From Diplolepis rosae (lineage: Eukaryota; Arthropoda; Insecta; Hymenoptera; Diplolepididae): a stretch of 64,000 bases of DNA. Of the stretch, positions 22,346-34,800 are shown piece after piece; positions within the stretch are counted from its first letter, which is position 1; each line of letters opens with the position of its first letter. The position numbers and the translations under genes were made by a program. Below the pieces are notes generated by a model. That model ran no database searches. It saw only the letters and a list, made by a program, of their open reading frames with translations, and was not told the origin of the DNA. The stretch covers positions 7,265,501 through 7,329,500 of the forward strand of contig JAPYXD010000581.1 in the NCBI GenBank assembly GCA_030998225.1. Direction: 5' to 3'.

Positions 22346-22699
22346 TATATACAAGATATATTAAAACATAAAATTTTTATCATATAGATCAATTTTTTTC
22401 TAATGAAATGTATGTTATAAGGTAATTTCTGTTTTTTACTTTGAAATTTCGGATTGATTTTGGTAATCATTTCGAAAGCATGATAAAAAATCCAGGTAGA
22501 GTTTGTATATCTTATTATTTAGAGCAGCATGTATCAATAGGTAGATTGTCTTCAACAACTGCTTGAACAAAAAGAAAAAGAGGTCAAAGTTCCAGAATTC
22601 CCATGACGATGGCCTAAAATTATGAAAGGAAGTTTAGACGAGCGATTCACTATATGATGTCAAGGATGGCCTAATTTGTGTCAGAACAGATTGTCAACG

Positions 22700-22788
22700 G
22701 CGTGGAACAAGTTGAATTCATAAAATTTCGAATTTAGTTAATCCCGAATATCTCTCCGAAGACATCAGTCATCAGTGAAAGCTTCGCG
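22700..22788 (+). promoter_or_regulatory. 5' UTR and proximal promoter of signal-peptide copy 2
   Basis: TCATAAAATTTCGAATTTAG and CCCGAATATCTCTCCGAAGA, then CATCAGTGAAAGC, match the region just upstream of the exon at 17034 in order and spacing. Confidence 0.5.
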
Positions 22789-22860
22789 ATGCAAGTGTTA
22801 AACATTTTAATCATGTGCTTTATTGCTGCGAATTTCCAAATAAAAGTAGTTACCTCAAGT
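22789..22860 (+). CDS. Signal-peptide first exon, copy 2
   Basis: 24 codons MQVLNILIMCF then IAANFQIKVVTSS, donor GTAAGT at 22861, phase 0. Nearest first exon upstream of the microexon array. Confidence 0.6.
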
Positions 22861-25800
22861 GTAAGTTTAATTAATTATTATTGGGTCATTAAGTATAAAG
22901 TCAGAAGTTTGGATTCAAAAGTTTCCTTTATCTATCTTCGAATAAAATAACATTTGAATTATTCAAAGTATGCAGGTTTCGTTTTTGCTATTCTTGTGAA
23001 GAATTTATACATTTTAAGCAGGGATCCCTTAATGCTAAACAAGTACTAAATTTTATGCTTCTGGAGAAGCTGTGCCTTGCGGAAATAGCTCGACATTCGC
23101 CTCGCTATGGTTGCAAGAAACTCATCATATTTCAGCAAGAGTTTTCTTACAACCGAAATGTTAGGTCACGCCTACTTTCGAACGTAGTACCTAATGTGTT
23201 CTCTCGGTTGTAAAAGAACTCTTGCTGAAATAGGATGAGCTTCTAACAATATTGGCATTTACTTATGCATTTTTAGTATGTAATGTCTTATGCTATGAAA
23301 GAATCAAGCGCATGCGGTTATTGCTAGTGTCATATGCTGCCTGAGCAATGCTCGTTGCGAAAATTAATTTGATAACTTATAACGGGTGACCTCCGCTGAA
23401 ACGTCAAAAGGAAATTGAACTCATCGAAGCGGACCCGAGGACTCGGGATTACCCTCGGCGTCACCTGCGTTACTTAGGCGGCTAAAATAATGAGCGCCTG
23501 GCGTCTCTCGACGCCATATTTATAAAAGCAACGACCCTGAAAATAAAAGCTTAGCATGCAAAAGAAAGAAAGAAAAAAGCGAAGCCAAGCAGGGGTTCCG
23601 GCTAGGGTGATTATGGATTCGGGAGTCCGGATCAGGTAAAGGTTTTGAGGTTAAGGAAGGGATCCTAACCTAAGAATAGGAGCTCTTGCGCAAACAAAAT
23701 AAAATAAATTAAGTAGTATAAAAAAGGATAGCTTACAATTTATTCAATTATTGGGCATGGCCCTGGCTCGATATAAATTCAAAAGAACTAACAAAAAAAA
23801 TTAATAAACTATCGTGGCCAACAGTGGCACATGGTACCAAAAAAGGAGGCAGAGCTCTGAGAGAGCCTGAGAGCCACGCGGTTTAAGAGAATAAAAATTT
23901 TATAATGGCCCGGAATAGAGTCTCAAAGACTTACCGAGGATCTGACCGCGATCTCGCGCCTACCTTCGTCCAAATCGAAGTCCATTATGGCGTCCATGAT
24001 TTATTTCGCTCTCGAGATTGTTTGACTCGCGTGACAACGACAGAATACAGCTGCGCGCCAAAGCTGTGGCGCAGTTTTAATACATCAGCTGGAAAGGCTA
24101 GCGCACGCGCGTGAAGCTCAGGTTTGCGGGGGCGACTCGTCTTCTGAGGACGACGGCGCCAGGCAACCAATGAGCTGAAGCGTCTATCGGTCAGCTTGCC
24201 CCATTGGCTTAAAACGTAGAGAGGTGCGTTTAAACTACGTTGAGTTTGCACTGCACAACACAGCAGTTACAAATAGACAAGGCTAGTTAAAATGTATAAT
24301 AAAATTTCTAATTGTTCCAACCCGTCATGCCCTCTCTATATTAATTATAATAATAATGGTGCGACGGTGTTGGAAACCATGGGCTGCAGCACGTGGTCGT
24401 TTCAGATACCATGCCTGCTGGGTGATGCCCTCTGTGGCTTGCCAGTGAACCCCTCTGCGTGCGATGGTAACACAGCGATCTCCTTGGCGGCGCCTTTCAA
24501 GCTGGTGTTTTTCAATGAAACAAATAAAAAAAAGAAAACGGCCAGAAAAACAATAAAAAATAAATGAATTTTGTGAGCAGCTCTCAGACTATCCCTGACA
24601 GTTTTGAGTTTTAATTAAAAGGTGGCTTGGGCTCGATCCTGTCGTTGCCGGTCGAGGTAAAAAAAGTTAACGTAATTTACCACGTTACAACACCCCCCGG
24701 CCAGACCGGAAACGACCCCCCCAAGTCTCCAAGACCACACTCCGGGCCAACTGACCAATTATTAGGTCCAGTAAAACAAAAGGATAGGCAAACCCGTGGC
24801 CTAGGCTGTCTGAGAGCGTGCTGCAATACTTAAAATTAGTGCAAACTTACGAGCTAAGAATATAAAAAAAAAAGACGTAAGCCTATAAAAATAATAAAAA
24901 ATAGAAAAAGAGGAAAGAAAAAAAAGTATGCGGCAACTCGCTGTTTGCGATGCCGAGAACGAGCCTTATTAAATAGCTTAAGAGCTACTATCTTACAGGT
25001 TGTAGGGATAGGCCAAGGAATCAAACTCTCCATATACCAAAAGAAACTTTTTACATTTATTGTGGCGCCTTGCGCCTATGAGCCGTAAAGCCTACAACAA
25101 AGTTTTTGCATGCAGGACAACAACATTCGACTCGCATAGACGGACAATGACGATCAGTGCCCCTTGGACAATATGGCCACCACTTAAATTAAAACAACTG
25201 TAAGGTATCCGAGGACGCTAATCAGAGGCAGCGGCCTCTAGATACGGTTTGAGGTCTTTGGTGTCCGCGCGGCCGACCGATTCACCTCTATCATTCACGA
25301 GTTCGTAAATTGCCCGCGAGATCACTCTCGATACCGTGAATACGCCGTCGAATTTATTGGTGAGCGACGCGGTTATCCCTTTATTCGCGGAAGAAAGCGT
25401 ACGGTCTCGCCGAAGGACGCGGTCACCGACTTGGTAGGTGCGCGGACGTACTCGGAGATTATACGCGTGCGCCTGCTTATTATGGGCAGCATCTAAATGT
25501 CATTTCATGAGGTCTCTCAAGGCTTCGAGCCTTTTGACTCTCTCGGCCCAGGTGTCGACATTCCCGGGACGAGGGGGTTCTGATGAAACAGGCTCGAGTT
25601 TTTCATGAAGAGTGCCCTGGGGCAGTGGATCTCGGCCAAAATTTAAAAACGAGGGCGAGGTTTTTAAGGACTAATGATACGCGGTGTTAAACGCGAAGCG
25701 GAAGTCGTTTAGGTGGACGTCCCATTTACGCTGCGTCTCCTTGATAAACGAGATTATCATCGTCTTTAATACTCGGTTGATTCGTTCGACCGGGTTCGCC

Positions 25801-28800
25801 TACGGATGGTATGGCGGCGTCTTAACGCGCTTAATCGCGTACTCCTGACAGATCTGGTCTACGATCTTGTTACAAAATTCGGTGCCGTTGTCCGTGAATA
25901 AAAACTTCGGCGTACCCCAGCGAGTTATAACCAGGTCTTTAAATGCCTTGGTTATGGTCGCGCCATTCGCGTTTCTTAATGGAAGGACTTCTATCCACCG
26001 TGTGAAAAAGTCCTGAAAAACGAGAACATAGCGATGCTGGACGGACGAGGGCGTATAAGGGCCCATAATATCCGCGCCAACCATGAGCCATGGCTCTTCG
26101 ATCACCCGATTACCCATCTCGCCAGCAGGTTTCGCCTGCTCTACCTTGCAGCGTTGGCAAATATCGCAGACTCTAACGTACTGCGCAACGTCGTGGTAGA
26201 AACCCGGCCAATAGTAGCGGGTGGCGAGACGGTGATAGGTTTTATCCACCCCTAAATGTCCCGCTTGAGGCTGATCGTGCGCCTCAGCCAGAGCTGCAGC
26301 ATGATGCTCTTTAGGGAGGACCATCTTCCACGAATCTAAATCTGGGAGGATGGGATCGAGCCATTTATTCGCGCAGTGGTGATATAAGATTCCATTCTCT
26401 ATCTTCCACGTGGGGAACGCGCGCGGGTTCTTCTGAACATCCGAGAGGCGCTTAAGATACCAAGCGTCCTCGGTTTTGTCCATTGCGGCGACCTCTTCAG
26501 GACCATCTAAGTCCTGGTCAAGCCGTGATAGGAAGTCCGGTACGACATTTAAGGCCCCCTTTCTGTACTGGACCTCAAAGTCGTACTCTAAAAGACTTAG
26601 TGTCCAACGGGCTAGTCGCCCAGTCGGGTTTTTCAGTGACCTGAGCCATCGAAGGCTACTATGGTCCGTCACGACCGTGAAGCGGAATCCTTCGAGGTAT
26701 TCCCGGAACTTCTTAATTGCCCACACAACGGCCAAGCACTCCTTCTCAGTCACTGAGTAATTACGCTCAGCGGCTGACAAGGAGCGGCTAGCGTAAGCGA
26801 TTACGCGCTCTACGCCTATCGTCTGGGTCAGTACTGCTCCAACTCCAGTGGAGCTTGCGTCCGTTTGTAAAGTGAACGGGTGCGCAAAGTCTGGGCGAGC
26901 AACCACTGGCGCTGTAGTTAAGGCGGTTTTAATCGCCTCAAATGCAGCCTCCTGCTCTGCCTGCCAATAAAAGGGCTGCGCTTTCTTTAATAGTCGGAAA
27001 AGGGGCTCTGCTACTGTCGCAAAGTTCGGTATAAAGCGCCGATACCAACCTCCCGAACCTAGAAAACTCCGAAGTTTGCGGATGTTTCGCGGCGCTGGCA
27101 AGTCCAAAATAGGGGCCAGCTTGCTTGGATCAACATTGACGCCCTCGTTGTTAATGAGGAACCCAAGGTACCTGATCTCGCTTCGGAAGAATAGGCATTT
27201 ATCGGGGTTTATTGAGAGACCAGCAGCAGCGAGTCGATCTAATACCTCTTTTAACCATTTGAGGTGATCTTCGAAGGTTTTGCTCACTATTATGACGTCG
27301 TCTAAATAGGCGAACGCATGAGGTTCCAATTCCGGGCCAATGACTTTGTCGATTAGACGCTGGAACGTCGCAGGGGCGTTGGTAAGTCCAAAAGGCATGC
27401 GAGTAAATTGGAAAAGACCGCGCCCTGGTACCGTGAACGCGGTGAGTTCCTTACTCTTCTCATTTAATGGTACCTGATGGAAAGCCTGGTCCAGGTCAAT
27501 CGTGCTAATATAATTAGCTTTCTGAAGTTTGTCCAGGATGTTTGTCATTGGCGGAAGAGGATAAGCATCCTTCTTTGTGACTCGGTTTATTTCCCTGAAG
27601 TCGATGCACAGACGATAAGTGCCATTCGACTTCCTTGCCATAACAACCGGTGAGGACCAAGCACTATTAGATGGCTCAACTAATTTTTGTTCAATTAGCT
27701 TGTCCATCAGCTTGTTCATCTCGTCCATCACAGCGGGAGACCGAACATGGTACTTCTGCTTGATGGGCGGATGGTCGCCCACATCAATGGTATGTTTGGC
27801 AAGGTGGGTAGCACCCAGTTCCTTTTTTGAAACCTTTAACTCGCGCTTAAGGAAATCCTCTACCAGGGCCATTTGTGTCTTGGTGAGTTCCTTAATCGCG
27901 GCGCACCCATCGTCGTCTATCCGCGCCAAGTTGGACAATAAGTCTATAGTGGCTGTGCGGTAAACTTCGTCGTCATAAGCCATACGAATAACGTTGGCGT
28001 TGCCATCCACAATTAATCTAAATTGTCGAATGGCATCCATGCCCAGGACACATTGGTACTTAAAATTCGGTACCACTTTGTATTCTACGCACTTTTGGAC
28101 GACATCTAGGGTGCTAGGTAGCGCCACTTGCCCTAAAACTGACCATTCGGGAATAGAATAGCTTTAACTTCAGAGGGTTTAATCTCTTGGTTAAATTCTG
28201 CGGCTAATTTTATCCCCTCTTTACCCAGAATGGATTTGGTGGAACCTGAGTCCACTAGCGCGTCGAGTTCTCTGTTGGCGATTTTTAATTTCACGAAAAA
28301 TCGTGTGCCTTGTTCATAAAATTTTAAGGCTGCGCAATCGTTTTCCGAGAACTTATCGGAATCGAGATATACGCGTTGTTCGCCAGGCGACATACGCGCC
28401 CCCTCCCCGCCAGAATACGATAAGGGCGAGAAAAATGGAGAAACAGAGTACTCATTAGAGACGCTGGTAGCAAGGTCTAATAAAATTGGGCTAGGTTCAG
28501 CGCTGACCTTTAGCGCTGAGCCCGTTTTGCGTTTCCCGGAGGCTTTTTGGAAGCTTTACACTCCGGTGTAGGACAATCCGGGGTTCTATATTCTGCACGA
28601 CCACATTTGTAGCAAAAAATTTGCTGTTTCTTAGTACAGTGCATTGTACTGTGGTCGTGAGGTGCAGGTATGCCATAAGAAAGGCAATTCCTGCATATAA
28701 TCGTCGCCGAAGTAGATGGCGCTTGAGAAATTGCGTCAACATTAATTTTTGCCACGTTTTTTTTAGGCTTGTTCGCCGAGGGAAACCTATGCGCTATGTG

Positions 28801-31800
28801 TGGAGTCAAAAGTTCAGCGGAGGTCAAACCAAGATAAAAATTCACTGTTAGTGAAATTTTCTGATTTTCTCTAAATGGTGACATCAAATAAAAAAAACGA
28901 CCTGTAGAAACGTTGTTTAGCTTTGAGTGAGGAGCCTGATGGTGCCCTTAGACCATTAACCTCGATTTTTAAGGTAACCTGGAAGTCAACTAGAGTGTTT
29001 CAAATGGAATTCCGTACTTTCGACCCAGGCAATTGAAAATACATGAGTAAATGGATAGCCCCAATGTCTGGACCATGAACACTAAGCTCTGACTCTAGGA
29101 TTCGGAACCCTAACTTCTGAAACTTGACTGTTACATCTCAACCCTTGAACCTTATTCGTAGAAGGCATTTTACTTTTATGTAGCATTGGGCCACTACTGG
29201 CAGCCAGTGATGGTCAAGTGAAGGCAACCAAGTATTGGCCCCCAAGTGCAAACCTCAGATATAATTGCGGTCATGGCGTAGTACTGGCATCCAACTCTAG
29301 GCAACATCTTTGCCAGTACTGGGCTAGCGTTGGACCGTTTGTAATTTTGCACTTGGGTTCTAGCGCTTCTGTTGATAGGCGCGGGGCATTCGAGCTCTTA
29401 TTATCTCCTACAACTCAACCAATACTTTCCATCACATTTCATTTTAAGATATTTTTGAAGAGAAAAAATCAAACCTTTTTTTCTACTTTACTTGAAAAAT
29501 AATCAAAAATACTGCATTGTGAGAGAAACTAAAAAATATTTTCAAAAAAGAAAAATTAGGGTGAAATAATTTTGTTATTGTAAAATTATCACTTTCATTG
29601 TAAAACTCGTTAAAAGACCTTTTGGGAACCTCCATAAAAAAGTAAAGTTGAATAACTGTAGTAGGAGTTATGTAAAGTGTGATCAAATTGGAGGTACTTT
29701 TTCCAATAGGGTTTTATTGACATGTCACGCGTGACTACTGTCAAACTAAATACACAATTTTATTCAGTTTTTATTAACATTTCATCATGGAAAGACTTAC
29801 GCCTCAACAACGTTTACAAATCGTACAATTATATTACGAAAATGGACGCTCTGTGAAAAGTGTTTATCGCGCGCTCAGGCCAATTTATGGTGTACTTAAT
29901 CGTCCTACCGAACGCACTATTCGGCATACCATCGGCAAACTCGAGAATAATTTTACATTATTGGATGATACTCGACCGATTAGACCACGTACAGCCCGAA
30001 AAGTAGAGAATATTGCGGCTGTAAATGAGAGTTTTGCCGAAGACCCGGAAGAATCGATTCGGCGCCGATCTCAACAACTTGGCCTATCTTATGGCACTAC
30101 TTGGGCGATTTTACGCAAAGATCTTGGTCATAATTCCAGTCGTTGGGCTCTTGGAAGACTCGCCGAAGATCCGCATTTTGGGACCCGAATTTTTTTCAGC
30201 GATGAGGCCCATTTTTGGCTTAATGGCTACGTAAATAAGCAAAATTGCCGTATTTGGGGTGAAGAGCAACCCGAAGCCATTCAAGAACTCCCATTACATC
30301 CATTGAAGACAACCGTTTGGTGCGGCTTATGGGCTAGAGAAATCATTGGCCCATATTTCTTCAAAGACGAGGCTGGCGCCAATGTAACAGTGAATGGTGA
30401 ACGCTATCGCGCCATGATAAACGACTTTTTGATGCCGGAAATTGAAGCCCGTAATCTCCACGACATTTGGTTCCAACAAGACGGCGCTGCATGCCATACA
30501 GCTCGTGAAACAATGGATTTACTACGCAGTCGTTTCGGTGAGCAATTTATCTCTCGTCTCGGACCGGTGGATTGGCCTCCAAGATCGTGTGATATCACAC
30601 CTTTGGACTTTTATTTGTGGGGGTATGTAAAGTCTAAATGTTTTGTGGATAAACCAGCTACTATTGAGGCAGTGGTAGCCAACATTACTGAAGTTATTAG
30701 CGAGATACCGACCGAAGTCCTCGAGCGAGTCATTCAAAATTGGTGTTTACGGATGGACGAATTAAAGCGCAGTTGCGGCCAACATTTGAAAGGGGTTATC
30801 TTTAAAAAATAAATGTCGTAAATGGTTCTGCACAAAAATAAAAAATATTGCCCTATCAATTTGAATTTTCGTTGTTTTATTTCAATTTAAAATCCTATAC
30901 CTCTAAATTGATCACCCTTTACAATTGAAAGTAAGCGGTCGGGGTGATTCGTCGAAAATTCGGACCCCTGTATCTTGATGACCCGTTATATGAGGGGCAC
31001 TACTTATATTTTGAGCCTAATAATGAAGAACAGTAATTTGTCATCAAAAATGGCTTTAATGTTTTTCAAAGTATTCTCCTTTATGATCACACTTTTGCAT
31101 GCGCTCGAACCATATGTCATAACATTTTTTCCATTCCACTTGAGAATCTCCAAAACATGATTTTGTCAAATTATGTGGGATCCAACGAGAAAAAATCTTT
31201 TTCACAGCTAAATATTTATGGAATATTTTATATATGCTAGTGGAACTAATGACTACAGTTGCCTCAATCTCACAATATGTCACATGATCGAATGGGGCTA
31301 CATCGCCAAAAGTGGAAATAAGTTGATCAATGCATTCTTGTCTTGATAATCCACGTCGACAGTCGTAATAAATCATCACACGTAAATTTTCACGACTTAA
31401 TTCCATATTTTTTTCTGAGACAATTTTTAAGTCACTGTAAACAACACAAATAACACTCAAATGACAAAACGTTTTATAGGGGGTTATAGTCAAAAATGTC
31501 AAACTTTCCAGTGCAAATGTCAGATGACAGCTGAGAACACTCAGTGTTGCCAAGGCTCAAAATATAAATAGTGCCCCTCGTACTAGGTGCACCCCCTTTA
31601 CAGAATTTAAAGAAGTCTACTAACAGTACAATCTGGTGGAGTTTCAATAAGATAGGTGATAATAAAATTTTAGGTGGGTACATTTAGTAACTTATACCCC
31701 ATATACGAAATTTCATTGGTGTAACTTTAATGGTTATTTCTTCTCAGTTTCTTAATAATAATCTCCATATTATTTATTTTATAGGATGGAGATGATAAAA

Positions 31801-34800
31801 AAGAGGTGAGTTTAAATTTTCATTAATCAATTTTTAGAATATCTATCTTTTTTTTAAAAGCAAATCTTCTAAGTGCTCTTTTAACTAATATCTTCACTCT
31901 ATTTACACATCATTTTTGGTATCGTAATTCAAAATTAATCAAAGCTTTTGTTTATAATCGGCTTCAAGAGTATCCAAATAAACATTGTGTAATTTATTTT
32001 GTAGTCTGAATGCTGGTATCACCAGTATGTTGGAATACGAAACGTAAGTCTTAATTTCTTTTAATCAATTATTAAATTGACTATTTACTTTTTTTAAAAT
32101 TTAAACTCCAATATATATGAAAAATTTGTTTTACGTCCAAGTGATATTGAGATAATTGTAGAAATAATCCATACGGGTACAATTGGACAATCAGTATATT
32201 CTTATTATAAATTTTTGCCAACGTTTCGCCTCATCTCCAGAGGCATCATCAGGGTATACAAGAAAATAGCCAGTAGAACGTACATCACAGAGAGGATAGT
32301 AAATTGTAATGTGAGGTCAATCCATAATAGTCAAATTGATAAAATCTAGAAAAGTTATTATTTTATAAAAATTTGAAAACAAAGCTAAAATTTATAAAAT
32401 TTTATGCGTTATGATAAATAATATATTTACCAGAATAAGTAAAAATCTGACATATTCAAACTAAAAACCACTGAGTAAAATAAATAAAATTTGTCCAAGT
32501 TAGCCTTAAATTTAAATTTTCGAAGTAAAGGAGACATAACGTCATGTCAATTGAAATTGTAAATAAAGGGTTTCCCAATAGGGGTGATATGATTTTGAAT
32601 GTTCCTATCGGGCTCATTTGAACTGAAATTTTTGACGTCTGCTGTCAGTTGTCATCAGTAAGGTTTGCCATTTAATCATGAGTAGTTTCACGCTTCCACA
32701 ACGTTTGGAAATTGTCCAATTATTTTATCAAAATTCGAGAAGTTTTGTCGGTGTTCAAAGAGCATATCGTGCAAAATATGGTCGTCATTCTGCTCCATCC
32801 GCGCTCTCAATTCGTCGAATAATCGATAAGTTGGAGAGTGAATTTACTCTATTGGATACTAAGCCTAAAAATCGCATGCGTACAATTGGAGATCTTGAAA
32901 CCAATATCCGAGCCGCTATAGCAGCCATACCACCAGAAATGCTCCACAAAGTCATCGAAAATTGGCTTGAACGCATTCAGGTTTGCAAGAAGAGTCTCGG
33001 GGGACATTTGGCCGATATATTGTTTAAATCATAAATGGCATAGAATATCCAATGTAATAAAAAAGATTTCGATCAATTCCGAATGAATATTCAGTGTTTT
33101 TTTTCAATTTCAAAACATATCACCCTTATTGGGAAACCCTTTATAAAGTGAAGTCAAATATCATGAAATGACCTTACAATACTAACAAGCTTAATACAAT
33201 ATAATCTTATTAAAATTTTTTCTTTGGAATGATGTCAATATTATATTTCAATATAATAATTTCCGTTGTAACTTTTGAATATTTTCATGAATTTGTCTCT
33301 ACTCTTAATTTCAATTTTGATTTGATGGCTATTGTATATGTTAAATTTCAAGAACACTAGATTTTATTTAACTTGTTAGTACTGTGAGGTCATTTCATGA
33401 TATTTGACTTCACTTAATATTTATAATGTCAAGTGACATGACGTTATGTCTCCTTTACTTCGAAAATTTAAATTTAAGGCTAACTTGGACAAATTTTATT
33501 TATTTTACTCAGTGGTTTTTAGTTTGAATATGTCAGATTTTTACTTATTCTGGTAAATATATTATTTATCATAACGCATAAAATTTTATAAATTTTAGCT
33601 TTGTTTTCAAATTTTTATAAAATAATAACTTTTCTAGATTTTATCAATTTGACTATTATGGATTGACCTCACATTACAATTTACTATCCTCTCTGTGATG
33701 TACGTTCTATTGGCTATTTTCTTGTATGTCCTGATGATGCCTCTGGAGATGAGGCGAAACGTTGGCAAAAATGTATAATAAGAATATACTGATTGTTCAA
33801 TTGTATCCGTCTGGATTATTTCTACAATAAACTCCAATATTTTAATTTCTGCTCATTATTAAGCACATTCCAACTTTAATTTAACTTCGCATAGTGTTGA
33901 TATTTAATTTACTTGGAATGTTTCTTGAATACTGACTTTTGTAATAGTTTTGCAATCTCATGTAATCTTCATGCAATGGATTTTATAGGGTGCGCCTGGT
34001 GGATATCCGAAGCCAGAAGTGAGTTTTAATTTACATTATTTAATTCATAGAGTGTTTATTTATATTCAATATCATTTTAGGTAAAGTGTTTAAATTTGCG
34101 ATACTTTGAATTATATTTAAACTTTATCTAAACATCACTCGATAGAAAAAATTTTAATTAGTTACCAAGGCATGTATTAAATAAGTCACGTGATCAGAAA
34201 AAGTTTTTTAGTCTTGTTCAAAGATTTTTCGACAGTAATAATATTTTCACCAGAAGCATCGTAATATTCATAAAGGACATACTAATGAAGGTTTGTAGAT
34301 TGTAATTGATTTTGAATAAAAAAAAAAAATTTCTATATTAGTGAAACAGAAATTACTTTTTTAAATTATTTAAAATCAAATAGAGTTCATAAACTCCCAT
34401 TAATACCAGGGGTGTTGGTTGAAGTTTGCCGGTTTTTTCAATAAAGAAAACACTTAATTCTCAAGGGAATCTCGAAAATTTTTTATTCAAAGTATTGTTC
34501 ATTGGATTCTACACATTTTGCCCATCTTTCAGGCAAATCATGGATACCATTTCAAAAAAACTTTTTCTCTTTCAAGGCAAACCATTCGACGAGCCATTTT
34601 TCGACTTCTTCAAAATTGGCGAAGCGCTGCTCTGCGAGTGAGTGTCCCATCGATGCGAAAAGGTGATAGTCGGACGGGGCGAGGTCTGGAGAGTACGGCG
34701 GGTGCGATAATATTTCCCAATTTATTGCTTTTAATGTGTTCTTCACCACTTTAGCGGTATGAGACGGTGCGTTGTCATGTTGTAGGATAACTTTGCCATG

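Larger units (their letters stand above)
24693..28890 (-). mobile_element. Ty3/gypsy retrotransposon, 5' truncated and mutated
   Basis: Minus-strand order: gag zinc-knuckle region, protease, RT, RNase H, integrase, then a polypurine-like tract. The 5' LTR, primer-binding site and the start of gag are missing at about 28890. Frame breaks and three nonsense codons in the integrase show it is inactive. GC content is well above that of the flanks. Confidence 0.88.
32115..33828. mobile_element. Fold-back Penelope-type relic with two hammerhead motifs
   Basis: Long inverted arms (about 32155-32570 and 33416-33828) flanked by a 12-bp duplication AAACTCCAATAT (32103-32114, 33829-33840). Each arm carries a hammerhead core in opposite orientation. 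No RT remains. A DD41D-type derivative (32576-33141) sits in the left arm/loop. The hammerheads, 12-bp target duplication and extra 40 bases on one side fit a Penelope-derived non-autonomous insertion. It splits the intron of unit A of the microexon gene. Confidence 0.75.

Noticed and set aside
24292..24567. 91-codon ORF on the plus strand
   Set aside because: Lies antisense in the non-coding 3' part of the gypsy element and shows no domain; treated as chance.
26034..27963. Several plus-strand ORFs of 60-114 codons
   Set aside because: All are antisense shadows of the gypsy pol frame.
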